Shown: positions 34,985-44,605, counted from the stretch's first letter. The stretch: DNA of 64,000 bases from CBDFNC01 sp965249895 (GCA_965249895.1 CBDFNC010000004.1:1364001-1428000), one strand, 5' to 3'. The notes: a model not told the origin generated them from the letters alone. Program-made: numbers and translations.

Positions 34985-37900
34985 TTAAAACACCAGCTTT
35001 TGGCTGATTTTTGTAGTGATAGTAATAACAGGGAGACCTTGCTCTATTGTCACTTCCACTTTGGTCCCAGGCTGGTAAAATAGGCCACTAATAGGTTCGG
35101 CCTCCTCCACAACCACATTAGAGTTTAGTAATTGAAACAACACTTTAACGCTGTTATCTGTTATCACTGCTATTTTTACCCTGGCGGAACTATCGGGGGG
35201 TAATTCTTTTTGTTCGCCGTTAAAGGTAAAAGTGCCTGTTATAGGGACATTTTTGCTGGTGATGTCTACTTCACCGGTCGCTTTCACCTCGACACTATTA
35301 CTGGCTTGGTTTACCAGAATTTGGTTTTGGCTGGTACCACTTCCCAGTTTTAAGTCACTGTGGCCCTGTTGGTTTACTATGGCAACTAGTGGCTCACCAT
35401 TAGGCAACTGAGTTTCAAGTTGAGTCTGCCCATCTGCCGATATCGTCGTTTTACTATTACCCAGAGCTGTATTTAGCTGGGTTACTTCGGATTGCCCGTT
35501 GTCTATTTTGATTTCAGCCTTATCGCTATGCAACACGCTGGTTACTTGTACGCTTTGTACCTGCCCTTGCGCATCGGTAACCTGCACTTTTGTTTGGGTT
35601 TCAATCGTCCCATTCGCTAACATCTTGGCCTGTGTATCAGTCGCTGTAGAGCTAAAACTGGTGGTATCGCCATTACCCGTAACCTCTCCACCCACTTCAC
35701 CTTTGTTATTGATATGGGTGTTCAGTGTTTTTGCTTCACCGTCCTGGTCGGTTAACGCGACAGACAGGCTGACTTTGTTTTCTTCTACCGTTTGCGTTGG
35801 ATTTAATGACGTATCGGTACTGATTTCCGCCGTACTGGCCACATCCCCTTGATCGTCTTTTACCGGCACCTTAATAACGCGGTCACTCTCATTTGAGTCA
35901 GTGTTATCTTCAAAAAAGTTATCGTCTGGCTCCGGAGTCGGGGCTGTAGTTGGCGGCGGAGGCGGTGGGGGGGCCACAGCGATAGTGACAGCGCTGCTCT
36001 CCACATTGAAGCTAGTGGAGTTCGCGTCGATATTAATAGTCGCAGCCGTACCATAAGTCAGATTGGGCCAGGATACCTGGCCCGACACGGCAGCTACCGC
36101 TAAACTTGCACCGTTGGAGGTCGTTGCCAATGCTCCCGCCGCATCTGTCTCTGCGCCCTGGTTTTCATCGGTTAAGGTGACCGTTTCAGTAAAACCTGTA
36201 TCAACATTTCCTGCCGCATCCTGCGCTTGCAGGGTAACCGTGCCCATATTAGCATTTGGAGCAACACTGCTGGGCTGGGCTGAAAAAACCAATTGAGTGG
36301 CCGTCACATTAACTGTGCTGCCGGTGCCGTTATTAACTGCGGACGTCACTCCCATGGCTGTACCGCCGCTGCTGGTGACATCGGTATCCCCATCGACACT
36401 GAGAATAAATGTCTGGGCTTCGGTAAGACCGGTATTGTCGTTGTAAAAGGCATTAACCGTATAGGTCTCCGACAGTCCATTTGCCACCGATATGCTTAGG
36501 CCACTGAAAGTGATGGTACTGCCACCCACCACACCCACCACATTAGCCGCATCGGGACCATTTAGCCGGAACGTCACTTTGCTAAAGGCGCCCGTGCCCG
36601 ATGTATTTAACACAATTTGGCTAATATCCATCGATGAGGCATCACTCGTACCACCATCAGATAGGATGAAGTCAAAGATATTAACTGCAGCTCCCGCAGT
36701 TGTGACGGTCGTGGCGAGCGCTATGGGTTCGGTAACTGTGGCGCTGGCAGTTAAATCGCCATCATCTGTGATAGAAGTATTACTACTCTCGACATTAAAA
36801 CTGATGGAGTTGGCATCAACATTAATATTGGCTATGGCGTTATAGGTTAAATTGGCCCAGGATACCTGGCCCGACACGGCAGCTACCGCTAAACTTGCAC
36901 CGTTGGAGGTCGTTGCCAACGTCCCTGCCGCATCTGTCTCTGCGCCCTGATCTTCATCGGTTAAGGTAACCGTTTCAGTAAAACCCGTATCAACATTTCC
37001 TGCCGCATCCTGCGCTTGCAGGGTAACCGTGCCCATATTAGCATTGAGAATAACGCTGCTAGGCTGGGCAGAAAAAGCCAACTGAGTTGCTATCACATTA
37101 ACAGTGCTGCCGCTACCGTTATTAACCGCGGCTGTCACTCCCATGGTGGAACCACCACTGCTGGTAACGTCGGTATCACCATCAACACTGACTATAAATG
37201 TCTGGCCTTCCGTAAGGCCGGTATTATCGTTGTAATAGGCATTTACCGTATAAGTCTCAGAGGCACCGTCTGCCACAGATATAGTTAAACCACTGAAGGT
37301 GATTGTACTGCCACCCACTATGCCAACTACATTAGTCGCATCGGGGCCATTTAATCGGAACGTCACCTTGCTAAAGGTGCCCGTGCCAGATGTATTTAAC
37401 ACGATTTGGCTGATAGCCATCGCCAAGCCATCACCTGTGCCTCCGTCAGTTAGGGTGAAGTCAAAAATATCAACGGCAGCCCCCGTAGTGGTGACGGTTG
37501 TGAGGAGCGCTCTGGGTTCCGTCACGGTGGCACTGGCAACTAAAGTACCGTCAGCATCACCCGTGATAGAAATATTACTGCTCTCGATATTAAAACTGGT
37601 GGAGTTTGCATCGATATTAATATTGGCTACAGCGTTATAAGTTAAATTGGCCCAGGACACCTGGCCCGACACGGCAGCTACCGCTAAACTGGTACCGTTG
37701 GAGGTGGTTGCTAATGCACCCGCTCCATCAGTCTCTCCGCCCTGGTTTTCATCGGTTAAGGTAACCGTTTCAGTGAAATCAGTATCAACATTTCCTGCCG
37801 CATCCTGCGCTTGCAGAGTAACCGGACCCATATTAGCATTTATAAGAACGCTGCTCGGTTGGGCCGAAAAAACCAATTGAGTGGCCACCACATTAACAGT

Positions 37901-39214
37901 GCTGCCGGACCCGTTATTAACCGCGGCTGTCGCTGCCATGGTGGTGCCGCCACTGCTGGTAACATCTGTATCACCATCGACACTGACTATAAATGTCTGG
38001 CCTTCGGTAAGGCCGGTATTATCGTTGTAAAAAGCATTAACCGTATAGGTCTCTGACAGCCCATCTGCCACAGATATAGTTAAGCCACTGAAGGTGATGG
38101 TACTGCCACCCACCACGCCCACTACATTAGTCGCATCGGGACCATTTAGCCGGAACGTCACTTTGCTGAAGGCGCCCGTGCCAGACGTATTTAACACGAT
38201 TTGGCTGATAGCCATCGCCAAGCCATCACTTGTGCCACCGTCGGTGAGGGTGAAGTCAAAAATATCAACGGCGGCACCTGTGTTGGTAACTGTGGTGGCG
38301 AGAGCGATGGGTTCCGTCACGGTTGCACTCGCAACTAAAGTGCCATCAGCGTCACCTGAGATTGAAATATTACTGCTCTCGACGTTAAAACTGGTGGAGT
38401 TGGCATCAATATTAATATTGGCTACAGCGTTATAAGTTAAATTGGCCCAGAACACCTGGCCCGACACGGCAGCTACCGCTAAACTGCCAGCGTTGGAGGT
38501 CGTTGCCAATGCACCCGCTCCATCTGCCTCTCCGCCCTGGTTTTCATCGGTTAAGGTAACCGTTTCAGTAAAACCCGTATCAACATTTCCTGCCGTATCC
38601 TGTGCTTCCAGGGTAACCGGGCCCATATTCGCATTTAGAATAACGCTGCTGGGTTGGGCCGAAAAGACCAATTGAGTGGCCGCCACATTAACAGTGGTGC
38701 CGCTACCGTTATTAACCGGGGTTGTCGCTCCCATAGTGGTGCCGCCACTACTGGTAATATCGGTATCACCATCGACATTAAGAATAAATGACTGGCCTTC
38801 GGTAAGGCCGGTATTATCGTTATAGTAGGCATTAACCGTATAGGTCTCAGACAGACCATCCGCCACCGATATGGTTAAGCCACTGAAGGTGATGGTAATG
38901 CCACCCACCACTCCCACCACATTAACCGCATCGGGACCGTTTAGCCGGAACGTCACTTTGCTAAAGGTGCCCGTGCCCGATGTATTTAACACGATTTGGC
39001 TAATATCCATCGTCAAGCCATCACTTGTGCCCCCATCAGATAGGGTGAAGTCAAAGATATCCACGGCCTCCCCCGTGGTGTCAGCGGTTGTGGTAAGAGC
39101 TATGGGTTCGGTCACCGCGCCACTCGCAGTTAAATCACCATCAGCCTCAGCTACCGCATTGGAGGAAACTAAGAACAAACTAACCACCAACAACTTTAAA
39201 AATTTCGACAGCAT
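34985..39214 (-). CDS. Giant secreted protein with four 265-residue repeats
   Basis: A 1409-residue protein with a Sec signal peptide (LVVSLFLVSSNAVAEA). Residues about 25-1080 are four tandem repeats of roughly 265 residues, each starting near LTASATVTEPIAL. Each contains DISQIVLNTSGTG, FSGLTISVADG, VDGDTDVTSSGG, ATQLVFSAQPSSV and ETVTLTDENQG, resembling bacterial Ig-like/adhesin modules. A Pro-rich hinge (PPPPPPP) separates them from a C-terminal 320-residue Thr/Asn-rich beta domain. No LPxTG or autotransporter domain is visible. It probably sits at or beyond the cell surface as an adhesin or matrix protein. It is followed after 10 bp by the PTPE lipoprotein gene. Confidence 0.85.
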   Translation of the reverse strand: MLSKFLKLLVVSLFLVSSNAVAEADGDLTASGAVTEPIALTTTADTTGEAVDIFDFTLSDGGTSDGLTMDISQIVLNTSGTGTFSKVTFRLNGPDAVNVVGVVGGITITFSGLTISVADGLSETYTVNAYYNDNTGLTEGQSFILNVDGDTDITSSGGTTMGATTPVNNGSGTTVNVAATQLVFSAQPSSVILNANMGPVTLEAQDTAGNVDTGFTETVTLTDENQGGEADGAGALATTSNAGSLAVAAVSGQVFWANLTYNAVANINIDANSTSFNVESSNISISGDADGTLVASATVTEPIALATTVTNTGAAVDIFDFTLTDGGTSDGLAMAISQIVLNTSGTGAFSKVTFRLNGPDATNVVGVVGGSTITFSGLTISVADGLSETYTVNAFYNDNTGLTEGQTFIVSVDGDTDVTSSGGTTMAATAAVNNGSGSTVNVVATQLVFSAQPSSVLINANMGPVTLQAQDAAGNVDTDFTETVTLTDENQGGETDGAGALATTSNGTSLAVAAVSGQVSWANLTYNAVANINIDANSTSFNIESSNISITGDADGTLVASATVTEPRALLTTVTTTGAAVDIFDFTLTDGGTGDGLAMAISQIVLNTSGTGTFSKVTFRLNGPDATNVVGIVGGSTITFSGLTISVADGASETYTVNAYYNDNTGLTEGQTFIVSVDGDTDVTSSGGSTMGVTAAVNNGSGSTVNVIATQLAFSAQPSSVILNANMGTVTLQAQDAAGNVDTGFTETVTLTDEDQGAETDAAGTLATTSNGASLAVAAVSGQVSWANLTYNAIANINVDANSISFNVESSNTSITDDGDLTASATVTEPIALATTVTTAGAAVNIFDFILSDGGTSDASSMDISQIVLNTSGTGAFSKVTFRLNGPDAANVVGVVGGSTITFSGLSISVANGLSETYTVNAFYNDNTGLTEAQTFILSVDGDTDVTSSGGTAMGVTSAVNNGTGSTVNVTATQLVFSAQPSSVAPNANMGTVTLQAQDAAGNVDTGFTETVTLTDENQGAETDAAGALATTSNGASLAVAAVSGQVSWPNLTYGTAATINIDANSTSFNVESSAVTIAVAPPPPPPPTTAPTPEPDDNFFEDNTDSNESDRVIKVPVKDDQGDVASTAEISTDTSLNPTQTVEENKVSLSVALTDQDGEAKTLNTHINNKGEVGGEVTGNGDTTSFSSTATDTQAKMLANGTIETQTKVQVTDAQGQVQSVQVTSVLHSDKAEIKIDNGQSEVTQLNTALGNSKTTISADGQTQLETQLPNGEPLVAIVNQQGHSDLKLGSGTSQNQILVNQASNSVEVKATGEVDITSKNVPITGTFTFNGEQKELPPDSSARVKIAVITDNSVKVLFQLLNSNVVVEEAEPISGLFYQPGTKVEVTIEQGLPVITITTKISQKLVF
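35975..39145 (-). repeat. Four tandem repeats of about 795 bp within the giant gene
   Basis: The period is 265 codons between units 1-2 and 2-3 and about 263 between 3-4, measured from the recurring TEPIAL/TEPRAL motif. The units are very similar at the DNA level by eye, so copy number could change by recombination or be mis-assembled from short reads. Confidence 0.9.
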
Positions 39215-39665
39215 AACGAAAATTCTATTTTTTAAGGCGTTACTCAGACTATAGGATGAGATGAGATGAGGTTACGTTAACATTTAATTACTTTGTGATA
39301 TTTTGTTTGTATTTAAATGATTTAAACCCCAAATTTAGGCTATCAACTTATTGATTAAACAAGCATGACATAGTCAGCATATTGACCGCTTCCCTCGAAC
39401 CAAACAAGTTAGGAGTCGGAGAGCCGGGAAGATTCAAATATCCAAATAAGAAGATACATATACTCATTAACTGTAAAGAACAGCTGATCGGAATCATACA
39501 GTTATCGGCCAGGGTGCCCCTAAGCTTTCTTCAGGTTTTGACAACATAAAATTAGCGCAACTTATCTCTACCCAAGGTTAATTTAAGGGGTCTGTGGTCC
39601 TGACTTGAATTAATACCCTATTTTCACTTATGTTAGCGACTTCAAGGTCACTGACAGGCGAGCAA
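39215..39665. other. Intergenic region between the giant repeat gene and the LysR gene
   Basis: About 450 bp of A+T-rich DNA between divergent genes, expected to hold the promoters of both. No supported gene or strong structure was seen. Confidence 0.6.
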
Positions 39666-40604
39666 ATGCTAAGAAATATAAACCTGGGGTTACTTCATAC
39701 CCTGCTTATTCTGCTGCAAGAGAATCATGTCAGTAAAGCGGCTATTCGGTTAAACCTCACCCAATCAGCGGTCAGCCGACAACTGAATCAGTTACGTGAG
39801 TTATTTCAAGATCCTTTACTGGTACGCCAGGGCAATACCTTGTTGCCTACACCCAGGGCAAAACAGCTAGAGCCAGAAATTGAATTGTTAATTGCTCAGA
39901 TGAACAAACTGGTGGCACCGGAACACTTTGACCCGGCCCGCTGGCAAGGCACCTTGACCCTGGCTTCCTCGGATTACGTGGGCCAGTTCATTTTACCTGA
40001 TTTGGTCACCGCACTTGCCCAACAAGCCCCTGAGCTACAGCTTAATTACCAGCTATGGCAATCCGATAAACTGGTACGGCTGGGTGAACTGGATATCGAA
40101 TTTGTCACTACTATGTTGGACCAGCTACCGGAAGGTATTTGTGGGGAACAAATTGGCCAGGATAAGCCAGTATGTGTCATGGCAAAATCGCACCCGCTGG
40201 CGAATAAACCATCCGACTTAACCCTGGATGAAATGCTCAGCTATCCCCATGCATCCATTACCACGGGAGGAGATAAAGACAGCTTTGTGGATATCTACCT
40301 GACCTCTGTTAATAAGCAGCGAAATATACAGCTTAAGGCGCCCTTGTTTGGCTCGGCGTTGAATACCCTGTGCCGTAATGACATGTTATTGGTGATCCCA
40401 GAGCATATTGCCTTACATATGTCCGAGCATTTTCCGATTAGTTACCAAGCTCTGCCCTTACCTGCGCCCACCCACAGGTACTGGCTCATTTGGCACCCCA
40501 AATATGAAATGGAACAATCACATATATGGGCCCGTAGCGTAATACTTCCATTGCTTAAAGAATCCATTTATTCACCACTGCAAAGCTATGAAAAACAATC
40601 ATAA
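39666..40604 (+). CDS. LysR-family transcription regulator
   Basis: About 312 residues. The N-terminal winged HTH (HTLLILLQENHVSKAAIRLN, then TQSAVSRQLNQLRE) is followed by a LysR substrate-binding domain with two lobes. The ATG at 39666 is chosen because the alignment-typical start MLRNINLGLLHTLL begins there; 12 extra residues upstream are unlikely. The LysE-type exporter follows 155 bp downstream on the same strand and may be its target, though a hairpin lies between them. The inducer is unknown. Confidence 0.9.
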   Translation: MLRNINLGLLHTLLILLQENHVSKAAIRLNLTQSAVSRQLNQLRELFQDPLLVRQGNTLLPTPRAKQLEPEIELLIAQMNKLVAPEHFDPARWQGTLTLASSDYVGQFILPDLVTALAQQAPELQLNYQLWQSDKLVRLGELDIEFVTTMLDQLPEGICGEQIGQDKPVCVMAKSHPLANKPSDLTLDEMLSYPHASITTGGDKDSFVDIYLTSVNKQRNIQLKAPLFGSALNTLCRNDMLLVIPEHIALHMSEHFPISYQALPLPAPTHRYWLIWHPKYEMEQSHIWARSVILPLLKESIYSPLQSYEKQS

Positions 40605-40672
40605 CCTGCTCCATAAATTTTAATTTCTTATCATAGATTGAACTTGTTAACCTACCCGCAGATAACTAATTC

Positions 40673-40700
40673 ATAGGGTCCGACTCCAGTGGGACCCTAT
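40673..40700 (+). terminator. Hairpin after the LysR gene
   Basis: ATAGGGTCC and GGACCCTAT form a perfect 9-bp stem around a 10-base loop, 68 bp after the LysR stop. There is no U-tract. It may attenuate transcription into the LysE-type gene. Confidence 0.45.
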
Positions 40701-40759
40701 CAGATGGTAACCATATGATGTTCATTTTAAAATTTAAAATAATGGGTGTGAAATAATAG

Positions 40760-41374
40760 ATGGAATTTAGTCTCTGGTTCTCCCTCGCTCTGATCTGCCT
40801 GCTAGGCGCCATTACTCCCGGGCCAAGCCTCGCCGTGGTTATTCAACATACAGTAGGCAGCAGCCGATTACATGGCTTATGCACTGCCTGGGCACATGCC
40901 TTGGGCGTCGCCCTGTACGCCTTATCTAGCTTGCTGGGTTTATCCATATTGCTGCAACAGTCGCCGCTGGCGTTTAAAATCATCGCCTATGCTGGTGCCG
41001 CTTATTTAGCCTGGATGGGTTTTAAAGCCCTCAGTGCCAAAGGTGGCCTGGCCAATCAGCTCAAGTCTAAAAAAATGGCCAGCTATGGTGAAGCAGCTAA
41101 AGACGGCGCCATGATATCCATGTTAAACCCCAAACTCGGCCTGTTCTTTATCGCCCTGTTCAGCCAGTTTGTCAGCGGAGACCCAGATCTTTATGGTCAA
41201 ATCGCCCTGGTCGCCACCCCCTTGATGATCGACGGGCTTTGGTACAGCCTGGTGGCTTTTCTGCTCACCATACCAAAAATACTGGAAGCAATCCGTCGAC
41301 AAGCGGTATGGATTGACCGCCTGTCCGGTGTCGTCCTGATATTGCTTGCACTTCGCGTGATATGGACAGTCTAA
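40760..41374 (+). CDS. LysE-family amino-acid exporter
   Basis: A 204-residue inner-membrane protein with about six hydrophobic segments and the family N-terminal motif ITPGPSLAVVIQH. Other signature stretches are GAAYLAWMGFKAL and MLNPKLGLFFIALFSQF. LysE/RhtB proteins export amino acids or homoserine lactone-like solutes. The upstream LysR gene may control it. The substrate is unknown. Confidence 0.93.
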   Translation: MEFSLWFSLALICLLGAITPGPSLAVVIQHTVGSSRLHGLCTAWAHALGVALYALSSLLGLSILLQQSPLAFKIIAYAGAAYLAWMGFKALSAKGGLANQLKSKKMASYGEAAKDGAMISMLNPKLGLFFIALFSQFVSGDPDLYGQIALVATPLMIDGLWYSLVAFLLTIPKILEAIRRQAVWIDRLSGVVLILLALRVIWTV

Positions 41375-41434
41375 CAGGTATCTCCCCATGCTATGATGTG
41401 GGGACTTGTTAACCCTTGTGGAGTTTGTCTGCTT

Positions 41435-41905
41435 ATGACCCGTCGTATATTTGCTGTTGTATTACTGAGCGTCTCTCTGGTTCAGCTGGCCTTTGCTGAA
41501 GTCATTGAACTCAAAGATGGCGCAAAAATCACCGGCACCGTCGAGTCCCTCAATAACGGGGTTTACCAGATAAAAAGCCCCAGCCTGGGGGAAATTAATG
41601 TCAATAAAGATCAGGTGGTGGCCATTTACCAACAGGCGCCTGAATTTGACTCCGCTAAACTCGCCAAGTCCATGGACTCTATCCGCCAGAAAGTCGAAAA
41701 AAACCCGGGAATAATGCTGGATATTATGGCGCTGCAAAACGAGCCGGAAGTGCAAGCTATCCTTAAAGATCCCAAAATAATGGAGTACATCAGCACGGGC
41801 AATTTTGGTGCTTTAATGAATGACCCAAAGGTCCGCTCGCTAATGAACAATCAAAAAGTGAAATCGCTTACCGGTGATATTAAAGGCGCCCCCGATACGC
41901 CCTAA
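41435..41905 (+). CDS. Small exported protein of unknown function
   Basis: About 156 residues from the ATG at 41435, which starts a clear signal peptide (MTRRIFAVVLLSVSLVQLAFA); the longer frame from 41393 would add 14 poor residues. The mature part begins with an Sm-like/beta segment (VIELKDGAKITGTVESL). It ends with STI1-like repeats of the form DPKxxxYxxxG and NDPKVRSLMNNQKV. No enzyme motif is visible. The protein is probably periplasmic. Its stop codon overlaps the end of a FeoC-like remnant on the other strand. Confidence 0.8.
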   Translation: MTRRIFAVVLLSVSLVQLAFAEVIELKDGAKITGTVESLNNGVYQIKSPSLGEINVNKDQVVAIYQQAPEFDSAKLAKSMDSIRQKVEKNPGIMLDIMALQNEPEVQAILKDPKIMEYISTGNFGALMNDPKVRSLMNNQKVKSLTGDIKGAPDTP

Positions 41906-42048
41906 GAATTTCCCCCACTCATGCAGCCACAACTACCCGCCCGGCTTTTATGTATATGACCCAGGGTTAACAGCGGCGCTAACATAGCATCGATGGCATC
42001 TGCCGATAAACCAAACTGACGGCAACTAACATTCCAATCAGATCCGGT
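41902..42048 (-). pseudogene. FeoC-like HTH protein remnant (C-terminal part)
   Basis: An open frame of about 48 codons reads CRQFGLSADAIDAMLAPLL, then LGHIHKSRAGSCGCMSGG to a TAG at 41902-41904. The short winged-HTH followed by a CGC cysteine cluster matches the C-terminal half of FeoC-like regulators found next to feoA-feoB. The frame is blocked by a TAA at 42049-42051, no start or ribosome binding site is visible, and no feoA or feoB is in the window. The copy-B IS inserted some 190 bp upstream may be linked to the loss of the rest. Confidence 0.5.
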
Positions 42049-42106
42049 TTATGACTTAGTACATAATCGAAGGCGATTTGCTCATCTACGCAAGCACCTT
42101 GCGGAT

Positions 42107-42162
42107 CTCGGTCCAGTGACCTGGAGCGGGCACCGAGCTAGCTGTCAGGCCGCTGGACCGAG
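42107..42162. repeat. Inverted repeat with 36-base loop
   Basis: CTCGGTCCAG (42107-42116) and CTGGACCGAG (42153-42162) are perfect inverted copies. The segment is G+C-richer than its surroundings, lies about 70 bp from the copy-B IS and belongs to no gene. It may be the edge of an unrecognised small element. Confidence 0.5.
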
Positions 42163-42233
42163 TGTCGGACCATTCAGATGTCGGATCACCGCGTGCTAGG
42201 GAATGACAGAATCGATGTTTCAGGATGAAAAAT

Positions 42234-43960
42234 GGGACTGATCAAATTCCACCCATTTAGGGTCACAAAACCAATAGCTCCTCTCCAATTCAGCGAGTGC
42301 TGGATCAGATTAATAAATAGTCAGTTTGGGTTGCCTGTTACCAGGCTAAAATCAGTGGCTGAGCTTACTCGGTGGGAAGCCAAGCAGTGTCAGCCAGTCG
42401 GTCACCTTTTCTCCCGTCAGCAATTCGTGGGCTGACCGGCCTTTGTGACGTCCCCAGCGCTTTTCCCGCAGGTTGTACCAGGCGCGGAACAGCTCCAGAA
42501 ACGCTTGGTTCACACCCTTTCTGGCATACAGATAAGTGCGTAAGGTGGCGTTGAAGCCTTCAATGGCACTGGACGCGCGGTGACGTTTGGTGAGTAACAT
42601 TTCCACTTCTTGCATCAGCTGCTCACAGCGTGTTTCATCCAACTGTGTGGTCAACAGGCGGTAGCTGCCGAGCATTTCCTGAATAAGCCGCTGTTGCTTG
42701 TGCTTCCCGGCCTTTGCTAATTCACGTCGGCACTCAAAGAAGCGGCAAGCCAGCTCAACTGGTTGCTGAGAATAACGTGCAATACAGCCTTGTAACTTAT
42801 CATGGAGTGCTTGGGTGGCCAGAGTGAGGCCATCCAAGCGGTTTACCAGATAAGTCGCCGCCTTGTTACATTCCTTATGTGCCGCCCTGCGCAGCAATAG
42901 CGTGGCACGGGCCAGCCTGGTCTGCGCCATTTCGGTGGTCATTAGCTTGCCGGTCTTTCGGCAAACGCAGCTGAAGGTGGCGTGAAGAAGGTGCAAAGCC
43001 CGTTCAGCATGCTCATAGCGCTCGATAGCCTTATCGCATTGGTTATCTGCACGCAGCCATTGACCGAACGTATCATCCGGGTCTTCTGTTATGGTGGGGC
43101 TGATGGCCTGGTAAGCTGTTTCTTCCTGGGTAATGTAATAGTAAGCACGTTGCTCAACCCTGCGCACCGCCTTGGCAGCGATATACAGGGCATGAAAAAC
43201 ATCATCACGTTGCTGCGCCTGTTCGAAAACCGTGGTGACACCGGCGGCTATCCCCTTGGCACCGTCTTTGACGATGTGTTTTGGCATCATCCCCTGAGCA
43301 GCAGCCTGCTGGAGTACTTTGGCCCAGGTTTTACCATCTCGCTGTTGCTCGTGAGACAGGCAGAACAGGTAGCCGGAATCCAGGTCAACGCCCGCCAGCA
43401 CAGGGTCGCCCTGGCTGAACATTTCATCCACCGCACCGCTCTGGATGGCTGATAATGGCACCGTTCGGTTGAAGTCAGCGGCATTTTTTTGCGCCTCGGC
43501 AATAACCCCTTGTATATAGCCATAGCTGACTTTACAGCCGGGATACAGCAGAGGTATAAGCGCTTCAATACTGCGAATGGAATTGGGGGCAGTGATGGTT
43601 AACGCGACAATACTGCGGCGCAGGTGTGGCACATCCACATCAAGCGTCGCGATACAATCCGGCTCACTTTGCGTTTTGACGAGGGCGTCGAAGGCAGCCC
43701 GGGCAGCCCCGCGGGCGGTGTAGACAGCCTTGCGGGATATACCGAATTCATCGGATAAGGCGGTGATATCACCATGGGCTTGTAAAATGGCGCTCTTTGC
43801 GAGAAGATCGAGTTTGTCTGAGGAGCTAAGTGGTGTTCGGTTTAGTATCGGCATTCTGTCTTTTTTGGTTGTTGTTTTTGGCGAAGTGATTATCTCAAAT
43901 AGCAGACCTTATTTCCTCAGATTTCTCCCTCCAATTTGTTACCCAGGTTTGATGGGTTCC
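42234..43960 (-). mobile_element. Unusual insertion sequence, copy B (1727 bp, 8-bp target duplication)
   Basis: A second copy of the element at 1979-3706, in the same orientation. It has the same tips (GGGACTGATCAAA and TTTGATGGGTTCC) and an exact 8-bp duplication TGAAAAAT (42226-42233 and 43961-43968). The different duplicated 8-mers show that the two copies transposed independently. The copies differ by many scattered substitutions, so one is not a very recent daughter of the other. Confidence 0.92.
42352..43854 (-). CDS. DDE transposase of the unusual IS, copy B
   Basis: A 500-residue protein equal in length to its partner at 2098-3600 and differing from it by scattered substitutions. 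The candidate catalytic residues D143 (GAVDEMFSQGD), D197 (VKDGAKG) and E432 (SAIEGFNATLR) are conserved, as are the N-terminal HTH and the C-terminal block LFRAWYNLREKRWGRH. The substitutions without frame damage suggest that both genes have been under selection for activity. It is expected to act on the 13-bp imperfect tips. Confidence 0.87.
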   Translation of the reverse strand: MPILNRTPLSSSDKLDLLAKSAILQAHGDITALSDEFGISRKAVYTARGAARAAFDALVKTQSEPDCIATLDVDVPHLRRSIVALTITAPNSIRSIEALIPLLYPGCKVSYGYIQGVIAEAQKNAADFNRTVPLSAIQSGAVDEMFSQGDPVLAGVDLDSGYLFCLSHEQQRDGKTWAKVLQQAAAQGMMPKHIVKDGAKGIAAGVTTVFEQAQQRDDVFHALYIAAKAVRRVEQRAYYYITQEETAYQAISPTITEDPDDTFGQWLRADNQCDKAIERYEHAERALHLLHATFSCVCRKTGKLMTTEMAQTRLARATLLLRRAAHKECNKAATYLVNRLDGLTLATQALHDKLQGCIARYSQQPVELACRFFECRRELAKAGKHKQQRLIQEMLGSYRLLTTQLDETRCEQLMQEVEMLLTKRHRASSAIEGFNATLRTYLYARKGVNQAFLELFRAWYNLREKRWGRHKGRSAHELLTGEKVTDWLTLLGFPPSKLSH

Positions 43961-44080
43961 TGAAAAATAGTTGGAATGAGCACAGTTAGTTTGCAATCAA
44001 AAAGCTATTGCTAAATTTCTGGCTCTGGTAGCCTACTCTCATTTAAACTGCTCCATGAACTAAACATCAGGAATAAAGAT

Positions 44081-44407
44081 ATGAGCCAGGATAATAGCCG
44101 CCTTGTTTACTCCACTGAAACCGGACGGGTACAAGAAGAAAAAGGGCCGGAAGCTATCCCGGAATCGGATGGTTTTGTCAGGATCCGCCGGGAAACTAAA
44201 GGCCGCAAAGGTAAAGGCGTAACAACCATAGCCGGTCTTGGCCTGAGCGAGAAAGATCTAAAGGCGCTGGCAAAGGAGCTGAAAAAACGTTCGGGTACCG
44301 GTGGCTGCGTGAAAGATCATGTGATCGAAATACAAGGCGATCAACGCGACTTAGCCAAGGAATTCCTTGAGAAAAAAGGCTACAAAGTCAAATTATCTGG
44401 CGGTTAA
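44081..44407 (+). CDS. yciH: SUI1-family translation factor YciH
   Basis: 108 residues. The N-terminal LVYSTETGRV is typical of YciH. The SUI1/eIF1-like domain (about 30-105) contains VRIRRETKGRKGKGVTTI and the conserved KKRSGTGGCVKDHVIEIQGD. Family members bind the ribosomal P-site region and influence start-codon selection, especially under stress. The ATG has AGGA upstream. It is a single-gene unit. Confidence 0.95.
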   Translation: MSQDNSRLVYSTETGRVQEEKGPEAIPESDGFVRIRRETKGRKGKGVTTIAGLGLSEKDLKALAKELKKRSGTGGCVKDHVIEIQGDQRDLAKEFLEKKGYKVKLSGG

Positions 44408-44569
44408 ACCATCCCCACCACACGGTAACCTCTGCATTCGTTAAGGATGAAAACCCATTATCGAAGTGCATTGAGAGGCTACCAAGAAACAGCTATAAAC
44501 TGGTATTGATACTTTTGTAAGTAATTGATATTTAGACAAAGATTTGCCTAACCCAATAATGTTTCCTAA

Positions 44570-44598
44570 TTGTAATCCTAAGACACTTCACTTATAAT
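44570..44598 (+). promoter_or_regulatory. Sigma-70 promoter of the riboswitch-UPF0016 transcript
   Basis: TTGTAA (44570-44575), 17-bp spacer, TATAAT (44593-44598). The start site would be near 44605, just before the riboswitch, giving about 200 nt of leader. Confidence 0.75.
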
Positions 44599-44605
44599 CC
44601 GCTGC

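Noticed and set aside
35499..39254. Series of plus-strand open frames opposite the giant repeat gene
   Set aside because: They recur with the 795-bp repeat period and are low-complexity; they are shadows of the repeats.
1979..43960. A composite transposon bounded by the two unusual IS copies
   Set aside because: Each copy has its own, different 8-bp duplication, so they inserted separately.
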